DNA of 64,000 bases from contig NZ_SWBR01000003.1 in NCBI RefSeq assembly GCF_005116505.1, positions 62,001 through 126,000 of the forward strand. Reading direction: 5' to 3'. The DNA is from Pedobacter polaris (lineage in GTDB: Bacteria > Bacteroidota > Bacteroidia > Sphingobacteriales > Sphingobacteriaceae). Position numbers and translations under genes: made by a program. The notes under the pieces are model-generated. The model worked only from the letters and a program-made list of their open reading frames with translations. It ran no database searches and had not been told where the DNA came from. Of this stretch, positions 46,369 through 55,481 are shown in pieces (position 1 is the stretch's first letter; every line of letters begins with the position of its first letter).

Positions 46369-47787
46369 ATGGAAAGAAGAAGATTTATTCAAAATACAAG
46401 TTTGCTAGGCGCAGGTATCCTAGCTTCTAAATTGTCTTTTGCAACTGCACCAGAAGATTTTCCTGTAGTGAGAGTTGCGGCATCAAAACGTCACTTTACA
46501 AGTGTGGCTGTTGATAATGCCATTAAAAAATTTCAAGCCAATGTAGCTGATAAGGAATTGGGCTGGCTGTTTGAAAATTGTTTTCCAAATACTTTGGATA
46601 CAACTGTAACTTATACCACAAAAAATGGCAGGCCAGATACTTATGTAATTACTGGAGATATTGATGCCATGTGGATGAGAGACAGCTCGGCCCAAGTTTG
46701 GCCATACCTGCAATTTGCAAATGAAGAGCAAAAAATTAAGGATTTAATTGCCGGTGTAATTAATCGCCAAACAGCTTATATCCTAAAAGATCCATATGCT
46801 AATGCATTTTATAATGATGAAAATAAAATAGGCGAGTGGAAAAATGATAAAACCGCTATGAAACCTGGCGTTCATGAACGTAAATGGGAGATAGATTCGT
46901 TGTGTTACCCAATTCGTTTAGCCTATAATTATTGGAAAAAAACAGGAGATAAAACTCCTTTTGATGCCGATTGGAAGAAAGCAATAGTAGCAACATTAAA
47001 AACATTTATCGAACAACAACGTAAAACCAGTAAAGGTCCTTATCGTTTTCAACGTGAAAGCTTGTATCCAACAGATACACTTTCTATGAATGGATATGGC
47101 TTTCCGGTTAAACCTGTTGGCTTAATTTGTTCTTCTTTCCGCCCAAGCGATGATGCAACAGTTTATCCTTTTTTAATCCCATCTAACTTTTTTGCAGTAA
47201 GTAGTTTAAAACAAGCAGCAGAAATGGTAGTTGCTTTGCATAATGATAAAGCTTTGGCGGATAGCTTAACTGCGTTAGCGAATGAGGTTGATGCAGCATT
47301 AAAGAAATACGCTGTTAAAGATCACCCAGAGTTCGGAAAAATGCTTGCCTTTGAAGTTGATGGCTTTGGAAGTGCATACATGATGGATGATAGCAATGTG
47401 CCAAGCTTACTGTCTATGCCATACTTGGGTGCTATAAAGGTTGATGATCCAATTTATAAAAACACCAGAAAATTTATCCTATCTAGCAATAACCCATACT
47501 TTTTTAAAGGTACTGCTGCAGAAGGAGTTGGTGGCCCGCATATTGGTCCAGATATGATTTGGCCAATGGCTATCACTATGCAAGGTTTAACATCTGTAAG
47601 TGATGCCGAAATTAAAAAATGTATTGCTATGCTAAAAAGCACACATGCAGGGAAAGGTTTTATGCATGAAAGTTTCCATAAAGACGATCCTAAAAACTTT
47701 ACGCGTAGTTGGTTTGCATGGGCTAATACTTTATTCGGCGAATTTTTATGGAAGGTATATAATGAAAAACCTCATTTGTTGAAATAA
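46369..47787 (+). CDS. GH125 exo-alpha-1,6-mannosidase
   Basis: GH125 enzymes remove terminal alpha-1,6-mannose by inversion. The 472-residue chain starts with a twin-arginine-type signal (MERRRFIQNTSLLGAGILAS), which would send a folded protein to the periplasm. The family motif TGDIDAMWMRDSSAQVWPYL carries Asp97/Asp99 and Arg104-Asp105. Further matches are EIDSLCYPIRLAYNYWK, SSFRPSDDATVYPFLIPSN and GGPHIGPDMIWPMAITMQ. It complements GH76, since both act on the alpha-1,6 backbone. Gap to the next gene is 14 bases. Confidence 0.92.
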   Translation: MERRRFIQNTSLLGAGILASKLSFATAPEDFPVVRVAASKRHFTSVAVDNAIKKFQANVADKELGWLFENCFPNTLDTTVTYTTKNGRPDTYVITGDIDAMWMRDSSAQVWPYLQFANEEQKIKDLIAGVINRQTAYILKDPYANAFYNDENKIGEWKNDKTAMKPGVHERKWEIDSLCYPIRLAYNYWKKTGDKTPFDADWKKAIVATLKTFIEQQRKTSKGPYRFQRESLYPTDTLSMNGYGFPVKPVGLICSSFRPSDDATVYPFLIPSNFFAVSSLKQAAEMVVALHNDKALADSLTALANEVDAALKKYAVKDHPEFGKMLAFEVDGFGSAYMMDDSNVPSLLSMPYLGAIKVDDPIYKNTRKFILSSNNPYFFKGTAAEGVGGPHIGPDMIWPMAITMQGLTSVSDAEIKKCIAMLKSTHAGKGFMHESFHKDDPKNFTRSWFAWANTLFGEFLWKVYNEKPHLLK

Positions 47788-47801
47788 TATCCAAACATAA
47801 A

Positions 47802-48467
47802 ATGAAAAAAATATTTTTATCAGTCTGCTTTTGCTTAACTATTGGAGTTGTAAATGCTCAAGAAACCGAAACTTTTAAGGAGAAAGGATATACATTAGTT
47901 TTTAAAAATAACTATGCGAATCTTGATCCTGCCCTTAAAAAACGAATGGTTAAAACCTTTTTTAAAGTTTATCCAAAACTTGCGGAAGATTTTAATAAAA
48001 ATACTGCCAAAGTTGTTACGTTTAATGTAGATACCAATTACAAAGCAATAGCAGAAGCTGGTGGTGGTCGTATAACTTTTAACCCTTGGTGGTTTGTGAA
48101 AAGTCCAGGTGATATAGATGTAGTTACTCACGAATCAATGCACATCGTTCAAAATTATGGCAATGGTGGCGGACCAGGTTGGTTAACCGAAGGTATTGCA
48201 GATTATGTTCGTTATAAATACGGGGTTGATAATCCTGGCGCAAATTGGACTTTAACTCCTTTTAAACCAGAGCAAAGCTATAAAAATGCATATCGAATTA
48301 CTGCTCGTTTTTTAAATTGGTTAGAATTGAACGGCAATAAAGGTATAGTGGTAAAACTAGATTCCGCTATGCGTAACCATACCTATAAAGATAATTTATG
48401 GAAAGATTTAACAGGTAAAACTGTTGATGAACTTTGGATCGCTTATGCAGCAAATCCAGGCACCTAA
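47802..48467 (+). CDS. Basic secretory protein family putative metallopeptidase
   Basis: The 221-residue secreted protein (signal MKKIFLSVCFCLTIGVVNA) matches the plant/bacterial basic secretory protein family. The zinc motif is HESMHIVQNY (His110, Glu111, His114), followed by GPGWLTEGIADYVRYKYG with the third-ligand Glu region, and a C-terminal FLNWLELNGNKGIVVKLD. Gluzincin-like hydrolysis of peptides is inferred; activity of the family is poorly known. Its place between GH125 and GH92 suggests it opens the protein part of fungal mannoproteins. It is co-transcribed by spacing. Confidence 0.75.
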   Translation: MKKIFLSVCFCLTIGVVNAQETETFKEKGYTLVFKNNYANLDPALKKRMVKTFFKVYPKLAEDFNKNTAKVVTFNVDTNYKAIAEAGGGRITFNPWWFVKSPGDIDVVTHESMHIVQNYGNGGGPGWLTEGIADYVRYKYGVDNPGANWTLTPFKPEQSYKNAYRITARFLNWLELNGNKGIVVKLDSAMRNHTYKDNLWKDLTGKTVDELWIAYAANPGT

Positions 48468-48502
48468 TTAAACAATATTCTCTTACTCTCAATACACATA
48501 CA

Positions 48503-50797
48503 ATGATCAAAAAATTATTAACCACGGCTTTAGTTTTTGCAGGAATAGGACTTTCGGCACAAACTGTTGGCAAAATTACTGATCCAGTAGAATGGGTAAA
48601 CCCGTTAATGGGAACACAATCTAAACCAGAGCTTTCAAATGGAAATACCTATCCTGCAATTGCGGTGCCATGGGGGATGAATTTCTGGACTCCACAAACT
48701 GGTAAAATGGGTAATGGTTGGGCTTATCAATATGATCAAGATAAAATTCGTGGTTTTAAGCAAACCCACCAGCCTTCTCCGTGGATGAATGATTATGGTC
48801 AGTTTGCCATTATGCCTGTAACTGGAAAATTAAAATTTACAGAAGATGATAGAGCGAGTTGGTTTACCCATAAAGCAGAAGTGGCAAAACCATATTACTA
48901 CAGCGTTTATTTGGCCGATGCAAATGTTACCACAGAGATTACGCCAACAGAAAGAGCAGCACAATTCCGTTTCACTTTTCCTAAAACAGATAGTGCATTT
49001 GTAGTTGTTGATGCTTTAAACAAAGGCTCATATATTAAAATAATTCCATCAGAGCGTAAAATAATTGGTTATACAAGTAAATATGCTCGTGGTCCACTAC
49101 CTAGTAATTTCAAAAACTATTTTGTAATTATTTTCGATAAGGCATTTACCATTTCTAAAACATGGTCAGGCAATAAATTAAATAATACAGACTTAGAATT
49201 GCAAAGCGACCATACTGGTGCAGTAATTGGCTTTAAAACAGAAAACGGAGAGAAAGTAAATGCTAAAGTTGCTTCCTCATTTATCAGTTTTGAGCAGGCA
49301 GAAATTAGTTTAAAAAGAGAATTAGCTAATGATGCATTTGATGTTACCAAAGCAAAAGCAAAAGCAATTTGGAACAAAACTTTAAGCAGAATTTCTGTTG
49401 AGGGTGGTACAGTTGACCAAACTCGCACTTTTTACTCCTCATTCTATCGTACACTTTTCTTCCCTAATAAATTATATGAGATTGATGCCAACAATAAAAT
49501 TGTGCATTGGAGCCCATACAATGGAAAAGTATTGCCAGGTTATATGTTTGCAGGTACAGGCTTTTGGGATACATTTAGAGCCTTATATCCTTTCCTAAAT
49601 TTGGTTTATCCTTCTATAAATAAAGAAATGCAAGAAGGATTAATTAACGATTACAAAGAGGGTGGATGGTTGCCAGAATGGAGTAGCCCAGGCTATGCTA
49701 ACATTATGATTGGTAATAACTCGGCCTCTGTAGTAGCTGATGCATATATAAAAGGGTTGCGTGGTTATGACACAGAAACTTTATGGGAAGCATTAAAACA
49801 TGGCGCTAATAATGAAGGCCCTATGACAGCCGTTGGACGTGCAGGAGTTAAATATTATAATGAATTAGGTTATGTGCCTAATGACACAAAATTAAATGAA
49901 AGCGCTGCCAGAACTTTAGAGTATGCCTATGATGATTTTGCTATTTACCAGTTTGGTAAAGCTTTGGGTAAACCTGCAAGTGAGATAGATATTTATGCAA
50001 AACGAAGCATGAACTATAAAAACTTGTTCGATCCAGCTTCTGGTTTAATGAGAGGTAAAAAAACAGATGGTACATTTTCTGTCCCTTTTAGTCCTTTTAA
50101 ATGGGGTGGCGATTTTACTGAAGGTAACAGCTGGCATTACACCTGGTCTGTGTTTCAAGATGTGGCAGGTTTATCAAAGCTGATGGGTGGTAATGCAAAG
50201 TTTGTAACCAAGTTAGATTCAGTTTTCTCTATGCCTCCAATTTTTGATGAGAGTGCTTATGGCGGTGTTATACACGAAATTCGTGAAATGCAGATTGCAA
50301 ACATGGGTCAGTATGCACATGGTAACCAACCCATACAGCACATGATTTATTTATACAACTACGGTGGGGCACCTTGGAAGACTCAATATTGGGTTAGAGA
50401 AACAATGAACAGAATGTATTCAGCTACGCCAGATGGTTATTGTGGAGATGAAGATAATGGACAAACCTCTGCTTGGTATGTATTCTCAGCAATGGGATTT
50501 TATCCGGTTACACCTGCAACAGATCAATATGTAATTGGTGCGCCATTGTTTAAGAAAGTAACCTTAAACCTAGAAAATGGCAAAACAATTGTGATCAATG
50601 CACCAGGAAATAGCGAAAGCAATAGGTATATCCAAACATTAAAAGTTAATGGGGCTAGCTATGATAAAAATTGGTTAAGCCATTCGGCATTGCTAAAAGG
50701 CGGCGTTTTAGATTTTGGCATGTCATCCACTCCAAATAAAACTAGGGGAGTAAGTGAAACAGCTTTCCCTTATTCATTTTCTACAGAGAAAAAATAG
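48503..50797 (+). CDS. GH92 exo-alpha-mannosidase (second copy)
   Basis: I start at the ATG at 48503, which gives a signal peptide (MIKKLLTTALVFAGIGLSAQ); the longer frame to 48434 overlaps the previous gene. The 764-residue enzyme has VNPLMGTQSKPELSNGNTYP at the start, GGVIHEIREM (587-596), QYAHGNQPIQHMIYLYNYG and GDEDNGQTSAWYVF (648-654 for the Gly-Asp-Glu-Asp-containing part). It keeps all motifs of the first copy but differs around the substrate cleft (AVGRAGVKYYNELGYVPND against NGRDGWKEYFQLGYVPY), so the two may cut different linkages. It is the last gene of the operon. Confidence 0.93.
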   Translation: MIKKLLTTALVFAGIGLSAQTVGKITDPVEWVNPLMGTQSKPELSNGNTYPAIAVPWGMNFWTPQTGKMGNGWAYQYDQDKIRGFKQTHQPSPWMNDYGQFAIMPVTGKLKFTEDDRASWFTHKAEVAKPYYYSVYLADANVTTEITPTERAAQFRFTFPKTDSAFVVVDALNKGSYIKIIPSERKIIGYTSKYARGPLPSNFKNYFVIIFDKAFTISKTWSGNKLNNTDLELQSDHTGAVIGFKTENGEKVNAKVASSFISFEQAEISLKRELANDAFDVTKAKAKAIWNKTLSRISVEGGTVDQTRTFYSSFYRTLFFPNKLYEIDANNKIVHWSPYNGKVLPGYMFAGTGFWDTFRALYPFLNLVYPSINKEMQEGLINDYKEGGWLPEWSSPGYANIMIGNNSASVVADAYIKGLRGYDTETLWEALKHGANNEGPMTAVGRAGVKYYNELGYVPNDTKLNESAARTLEYAYDDFAIYQFGKALGKPASEIDIYAKRSMNYKNLFDPASGLMRGKKTDGTFSVPFSPFKWGGDFTEGNSWHYTWSVFQDVAGLSKLMGGNAKFVTKLDSVFSMPPIFDESAYGGVIHEIREMQIANMGQYAHGNQPIQHMIYLYNYGGAPWKTQYWVRETMNRMYSATPDGYCGDEDNGQTSAWYVFSAMGFYPVTPATDQYVIGAPLFKKVTLNLENGKTIVINAPGNSESNRYIQTLKVNGASYDKNWLSHSALLKGGVLDFGMSSTPNKTRGVSETAFPYSFSTEKK

Positions 50798-50837
50798 ATA
50801 AATCTTAGCTTGTCTAGGACCTTAATTAAATAAAAAA

Positions 50838-50863
50838 GAGCTGATATTTTCAGCTCTTTTTTT
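50838..50863 (+). terminator. Terminator of the mannan enzyme operon
   Basis: GAGCTGA (50838-50844) and TCAGCTC (50850-50856) pair perfectly around a 5-base loop, with a T run to 50863. It closes the ten-gene run that starts at 32159. Confidence 0.88.
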
Positions 50864-50924
50864 ATGTAGTTTTTAGCAGCTAGTTAGAGCTAATTCTAGC
50901 TATTAGACATAGATGGGTCTGTAT

Positions 50925-50947
50925 GTCAGTCTGAGCCTGTCGAAGAC
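50925..50947. repeat. Dispersed GAGCCTGTCGAAGAC-type repeat
   Basis: The block GTCAGTCTGAGCCTGTCG with the following AAGAC is a partial palindrome (GTCT...AGAC). This wording is a familiar, widely dispersed intergenic repeat in many bacterial genomes; that statement is from memory. It lies between convergent transcripts, as such repeats usually do. Confidence 0.55.
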
Positions 50948-50971
50948 CTTGCGTGGATTCTTTTGTTTTGA

Positions 50972-51613
50972 TTAACTAATTAGATTTGCTTTTCTTGCGA
51001 ATTCATAAAGTGCAACAGTAGAGTCTGATAGATCCAATTTACGCATGATGTTTTTTCTATGCGTATGAACCGTAAATTCAGATAAATATAAACGTTCTGC
51101 AATGTCTTTAGTTCGAAGATTTTGACATACCAACCTAATAATTTCCACCTCTCTTTTGGTGAGTTTATATTTTTTTAAGAAATCATCAAAATAAGAGAAT
51201 TTAGCATCAGGAATTTCTTTCTCATCAAAATTTGGAAAGATTTGCTTGTTATCCATCACTTTCAAAATACTTGATGCTAGGTTTTGCAATTCATCGGTTT
51301 TAACAAGGTAAGCGCTGGCACCTTTATTTTTGCAGTCCTTTACCAACTCAAAAGAATGGTAATTAGTAAGCACAATAAATTTAGCTTTAATATTTTTTGC
51401 TTTTAGTTCATCTAATGCTTTTAGGCCATCTATTCCTGGCATATTTAAATCTAATAGAATTACATCTGCTTCGGGTAGGTATGAGGAGTTTAATAACTCT
51501 AAGCCATTGTTTACCATTGCAATGATTTCAAATCTATCATCTGTACTAAAATGGGCATTTATACCATGTAAAACTACAGGATGGTCATCTGCTAATATCA
51601 ATTTGATTTTCAT
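50972..51613 (-). CDS. NarL/LuxR-type response regulator
   Basis: The 213-residue regulator has a receiver domain (LILADDHPVVLHGIN, phospho-acceptor Asp55 in VILLDLNMPGIDG, and Lys in the SAYLVKTDE loop). A C-terminal LuxR helix-turn-helix follows (LTKREVEIIRLVCQNLRTKD, then YLSEFTVHTHRKNI). It overlaps the kinase gene as ATGA, so the two are translationally coupled. Its targets are not evident; nothing ties it to the mannan locus beyond being next to it. Confidence 0.92.
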   Translation of the reverse strand: MKIKLILADDHPVVLHGINAHFSTDDRFEIIAMVNNGLELLNSSYLPEADVILLDLNMPGIDGLKALDELKAKNIKAKFIVLTNYHSFELVKDCKNKGASAYLVKTDELQNLASSILKVMDNKQIFPNFDEKEIPDAKFSYFDDFLKKYKLTKREVEIIRLVCQNLRTKDIAERLYLSEFTVHTHRKNIMRKLDLSDSTVALYEFARKANLIS

Positions 51614-53862
51614 AGTTCAACGATGTTAGGAATTGGAAGTTCAATTAATGCAAACGTACCTTGATTAGGTTCACCTTTAATTTCTAATTTGCCTGATAAA
51701 TAAGCAATGTTTGTTTCTAGTAATTTCATGCCCGCACCACTTTCATCATGATCTTGTTCAATGCCTTTTCCATTGTCTTCAATGTAAATAGTTAAGGCAT
51801 TATCTAGTTCTATAAGCTGCACAAATAAATGAGAAGCCTCTGCATGTTTAATGGCATTGTTTACTATTTCTTGAATAATCCGATAAGTACTTAAAGTAAA
51901 ATTTTGCGGCCAATTTTCGGTATGATCTAAGCCTTCTATTACATGTTCTACACTTAAACGATTAGCCGTTTTTATCGCTGTTAGCAAATCTAAAATCGCT
52001 GCTTTAAAACCATATTTTTCTAATGCAATTGGCATTAAGGTATGACTAATATTGCGAACAGTTTCACTAATGTCGCTCATTAGTTTTTGAGTAACTTTTA
52101 ATTTGTTTTCTGCATCAACATTGGTGCTAAAAATATCTTTTTGTAAGGAGTTGATATTCAAATTTGCGATGGAAATCATTGCGCCAACCTCATCATGCAA
52201 ACGTTCAGCAACTCTTTTTTTCTCTTGTTCTTGCGCTTCAGTAAGGGTGTCCATGATATCGATTCGATGTTGTTTCCTTAAGTCATTTACCGTTGCATTA
52301 TGTAAAAGCGTAGCCTGTTTTTTACGTTGAAATAAAATATAAGCTAAAGCTGTTAGTAACAATAAGGCCACTGTAGCGCCCATAATGATGAGCCAGTTGC
52401 GCTGCCTTTGTTGTTTTATTTCTAATTGCTGTAATTGCTGTTGTTTTTTTGCAATAACTAAAGCTTTTTCCTTTTCGCTAACACGATATTTAGTTGCTAA
52501 CTCATGGGTAATTTTAGACAGGCTCATTTGATATAAGGTATCTTTCAAATGCATTTCTTGCTCTAGATTTTTAATCAGCGTATCCTGGCTTATTTTGTTT
52601 GTTTGGTTAAACTCTTTTAATGAGTTTGCATAAATTAAACGAGTTGCCGGATTTACGGGATATTTCTTCAAGCTATTCTCTGCCTTTTTAAAATAGAGAG
52701 AAGCCGAATCGTTTTTATTTTCTTTGGCATAAAGACTTGCTAAGCCAGTTAATGCAGCTATATCTAAGGTGGGTGCTAGCTGTTTGCCCATTTTTAAATT
52801 CAAAACCTTTTTGTAATTCCTTTTGGCAAGATTAGTTTTGCCTTTTACATGATAATATCTGCTTTCTGCTAAAAAATACTGTTTACGAGAGAAAAGGTTA
52901 TTTTCATCCATACCAAACTTCCTATGCTCAACAATATACTTATCTAGGTTATTATAATTTTTTAATAAATAGGAAAGCAAAATCATTTTATTAACGCTGT
53001 TTCCCTTTTGTTGGGTTGTAGCAATGGGAAGATTAAATTCTTTTTCGGCGTAAATCAATGCATTTTTATAATCTCCATTAGCCTCATAATTTCTTGAAAG
53101 TATATTAAAAAATTGTGCTGTTTGGTTGTTGGTAGAATTATCTAAGTCTGGAATAAGCTCTTTTAAAATTTCAAATGCTTCATCCTCTTTGCGAATATTC
53201 AATAATGCGTGAGCATAAGAAAAACGGGTGTTTTTTAAAAGATCTGGGTTATTACTTTCCTTAGCCAGTTTTAAGATAATATTATAATTGGCTTTGAGTT
53301 TAGCGGTATTTCCAGTCCTTATATCTATGTTTATTCTATTTTTTAAGTGAGCAATTCTTGGAAGAATAAATTGAGGCTTATCTTTTGTAAGCGCTTCCAT
53401 TTTATCAAAATACAAAATTGCTTTTTCAAAATTACTTATTCTGCTATAAATTCTAGTTAAATCAGAAACTATAGACACAGCCTGGAAATCGTTAATCTTG
53501 GGTAAAAATTCTTCAGCTTGTTTAATATAACTTACGGCTAATTCTTGGTTTCCTAACCCTAATTCTATAATTGCTCGTGTAGCTGTTAAATTTGCAATTT
53601 GATCGTCTATTTTTTGGTCTTTTGCCCACTGTAATACTTCTTCTATTTCTACCTTAAGCTCATCAGAATAAATCATACTGGGGTTTCTGGCATACCTAAC
53701 TAAATGAATTATTTTATCTGCTGATGCAGGCATTTGTTTAATTTCAGAAAGATCTTTAATTGGAGGTCTTCCTCCCGGATTTTGCGCAATGGCTACATTA
53801 CTTATAGAAAAAAATATAAGTAATATGAGTAATTTGAAGATTCTGAATGATTTTGAGCGCAT
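51610..53862 (-). CDS. Sensor histidine kinase with TPR-like sensor part
   Basis: I start at the ATG at 53862, which gives a signal/anchor (MRSKSFRIFKLLILLIFFSI) and 750 residues. The N-terminal half (about 70-460) is a chain of TPR-like helical repeats outside the membrane. A transmembrane helix (WLIIMGATVALLLLTALAYI), a coiled coil, and the HisKA_3 box ERLHDEVGAMISIANLN with His556 follow. The HATPase_c domain has EIVNNAIKHAEASH and IYIEDNGKGIE. This is the common Bacteroidota class that pairs with LuxR regulators. The signal sensed is unknown. Confidence 0.9.
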   Translation of the reverse strand: MRSKSFRIFKLLILLIFFSISNVAIAQNPGGRPPIKDLSEIKQMPASADKIIHLVRYARNPSMIYSDELKVEIEEVLQWAKDQKIDDQIANLTATRAIIELGLGNQELAVSYIKQAEEFLPKINDFQAVSIVSDLTRIYSRISNFEKAILYFDKMEALTKDKPQFILPRIAHLKNRINIDIRTGNTAKLKANYNIILKLAKESNNPDLLKNTRFSYAHALLNIRKEDEAFEILKELIPDLDNSTNNQTAQFFNILSRNYEANGDYKNALIYAEKEFNLPIATTQQKGNSVNKMILLSYLLKNYNNLDKYIVEHRKFGMDENNLFSRKQYFLAESRYYHVKGKTNLAKRNYKKVLNLKMGKQLAPTLDIAALTGLASLYAKENKNDSASLYFKKAENSLKKYPVNPATRLIYANSLKEFNQTNKISQDTLIKNLEQEMHLKDTLYQMSLSKITHELATKYRVSEKEKALVIAKKQQQLQQLEIKQQRQRNWLIIMGATVALLLLTALAYILFQRKKQATLLHNATVNDLRKQHRIDIMDTLTEAQEQEKKRVAERLHDEVGAMISIANLNINSLQKDIFSTNVDAENKLKVTQKLMSDISETVRNISHTLMPIALEKYGFKAAILDLLTAIKTANRLSVEHVIEGLDHTENWPQNFTLSTYRIIQEIVNNAIKHAEASHLFVQLIELDNALTIYIEDNGKGIEQDHDESGAGMKLLETNIAYLSGKLEIKGEPNQGTFALIELPIPNIVEL

Positions 53863-53980
53863 AATCAGCCATCTAAAATAGTAATAATTAGCTAGTAACT
53901 TTAAATGTTTAAACAAGTATTTAGAATTTTTTAAAGTTTTTTATTCCTAAGGGGAATATTTTAGATTAAAATTCTAATAA

Positions 53981-53988
53981 TATATTTG
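53981..53988 (+). promoter_or_regulatory. Promoter -7 element of tRNA-Ala
   Basis: TATATTTG matches TAnnTTTG exactly and lies 44 bases before the tRNA. A weak -33 (TTTA, 53960-53963) stands 17 bases upstream. The spacing to the tRNA allows a short 5' leader. Confidence 0.55.
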
Positions 53989-54032
53989 CGAGCCTTAAAC
54001 TTTTAATTACTTTTGCTTCCCATCTAATTATT

Positions 54033-54106
54033 GGGGGATTAGCTCATTTGGCTAGAGCGCTTCGCTGGCAGTGAAGAGGTGATCGGTTCGAATCCGATAT
54101 TCTCCA
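54033..54106 (+). tRNA. tRNA-Ala (anticodon GGC)
   Basis: The cloverleaf folds fully. The acceptor is GGGGGAT/ATTCTCC with the G3-U70 pair that marks alanine tRNAs. The D arm is GCTC...GAGC, the anticodon stem is CTTCG/TGAAG with loop CTGGCAG (anticodon GGC at 54067-54069), and the T arm is ATCGG-TTCGAAT-CCGAT. The discriminator is A and the CCA tail is not encoded. It is an isolated tRNA and the site where the downstream element is joined. Confidence 0.95.
54082..54106 (+). other. Presumed attL site (3' part of tRNA-Ala)
   Basis: The tRNA 3' end adjoins a terminator and a tyrosine recombinase gene, the standard layout for integration into a tRNA. The exact core cannot be fixed, because the matching copy (attR) was not found between here and the window end. 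Confidence 0.5.
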
Positions 54107-54114
54107 CATTATCG

Positions 54115-54248
54115 TATGTTAACGAAAGGGAACGGTTTATAATCGTTCCCTTCTTTGTTTTAATGAGCTTTTTGCATACGTTTGCATATGTTAACAATTG
54201 AAATTTAACCTAATTTGTTTGCACCTTGTTTACTATAATGTTTGCACC
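54115..54248. repeat. Short direct repeats between tRNA and integrase (candidate arm sites)
   Basis: TATGTTAAC occurs at 54115-54123 and 54187-54195. TTTGCATACG and TTTGCATATG stand in tandem at 54171-54190. GTTTGCACC occurs at 54217-54225 and 54240-54248, 23 bases apart. Such clusters near an attachment site often bind the integrase N-terminal arm domain or an excisionase. Confidence 0.45.
54128..54160 (+). terminator. Terminator after tRNA-Ala
   Basis: GGGAACG (54128-54134) and CGTTCCC (54144-54150) pair perfectly around a 9-base loop, followed by a T-rich tail. It lies 21 bases after the tRNA. Confidence 0.85.
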
Positions 54249-54251
54249 AGA

Positions 54252-55448
54252 ATGGCTTCAATAAAAGTGTTATTATCAACTAATAAAACCTATTCCGACG
54301 GTTCACATCCGATTATTTTTCAAATTATCGATAATAGAAAGGTTTTTAAAAAGGTCATTTACAAATGTCTGCCTAAATATTGGGATGCCAGTCAGTCTAA
54401 ACTTAAATCTTCTGCACCAAATTCTTTAAACATCAACAAGCTCATAACTTCTAAGTTGAGTTTTTATGAAAAAGCTCTTTTACTTGCTAAAGAAGAGAAT
54501 AGAATAATTGATAAAGAAATTTTTAATGAAAAAACATCTCTTAGTCTAGTTGAGGTTCTAGAAAAAGAAATAGTTAAAATGGATGGAGTTAAAAAATTTT
54601 CAACCGTAATTAAATACGGGATTTTAAAAGATCAAGTTAAAAGGTTTAAGGATATCCCAGTCGATAATATTAATAAAGCTTGGATGGAAAATTTTGCTTT
54701 ACATCTAAAACTAGAAAATGGCAACATTGGTTCAACAATTAATAAAAAACTAGTTAACCTAAAAGGGGTAATTAAAAAATATAGCAAAAATCGAATTGAC
54801 CAAGATGCTAATTCATTTAAGGTCACTGTGAATGAAAAAATTAAACAAAAGCTTACCAGGCTTGAATTAGATAAAATTATAAACCTAAAACTTCCCACTG
54901 GAGATATTTTAGAAACAGTAAGAGATTTTTTTATACTTCAAGTTTATCTGCGAGGTGTTCGTGTAGGCGATTTGTTACAAGCAACTGAAGATAACTTTAA
55001 GGATAGTAGGTTTATTTATTCTAGCCTTAAAACGGGCACTCATTATGATATGTCACTAATTTTGCCAGCAATTGTAATAGTAGAAAAATATGCTGTACAG
55101 CAAAATTTAAGGCTATTCCCGTTTTGGAAGTGGCAACCAAATGAAAAAAAATCTGATGATGATAATGAGAAAGCAAGAACTAAACATAAAGAAGCTTGTA
55201 CCTCTTTAATCAACAAATACCTAAAAATGTTAGCCGAAATGGCTGATATCAATAAGAACTTATCTACGCATATAGCTAGGCATTCATTTGCCGTACTAGC
55301 GGACGAAAGTACGGGTGGAAATATTGCTATTATTCAACAGCTCCTAGGTCACTCAAAAAGATCCACAACTGAGGGCTATATTAAAAACTTAAAAATGACT
55401 GATACGTTGGATCAAGCAGCTGATAATATTTTTAAAGATATTTTGTAA
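54252..55448 (+). CDS. Tyrosine-type site-specific integrase
   Basis: This recombinase would insert and excise the element at tRNA-Ala. I use the ATG at 54252 (MASIKVLLSTNKTYSDGSHP), which starts the arm-binding domain; the frame to 54198 has a poor start. The 398 residues have an N-terminal arm domain, a SAM-like core-binding domain (SLVEVLEKEIVKMDGVKKFS) and a catalytic domain. The catalytic set is complete: Arg in RGVRVGDLL (234-237), His340-x-x-Arg343 in HIARHS, His367 in LLGHS and the nucleophile Tyr376. It is the standard Bacteroidota transposon/ICE integrase size and appears active. Confidence 0.93.
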   Translation: MASIKVLLSTNKTYSDGSHPIIFQIIDNRKVFKKVIYKCLPKYWDASQSKLKSSAPNSLNINKLITSKLSFYEKALLLAKEENRIIDKEIFNEKTSLSLVEVLEKEIVKMDGVKKFSTVIKYGILKDQVKRFKDIPVDNINKAWMENFALHLKLENGNIGSTINKKLVNLKGVIKKYSKNRIDQDANSFKVTVNEKIKQKLTRLELDKIINLKLPTGDILETVRDFFILQVYLRGVRVGDLLQATEDNFKDSRFIYSSLKTGTHYDMSLILPAIVIVEKYAVQQNLRLFPFWKWQPNEKKSDDDNEKARTKHKEACTSLINKYLKMLAEMADINKNLSTHIARHSFAVLADESTGGNIAIIQQLLGHSKRSTTEGYIKNLKMTDTLDQAADNIFKDIL

Positions 55449-55481
55449 GTTTGGATTACCTATAAAAAACACATCTATAAT

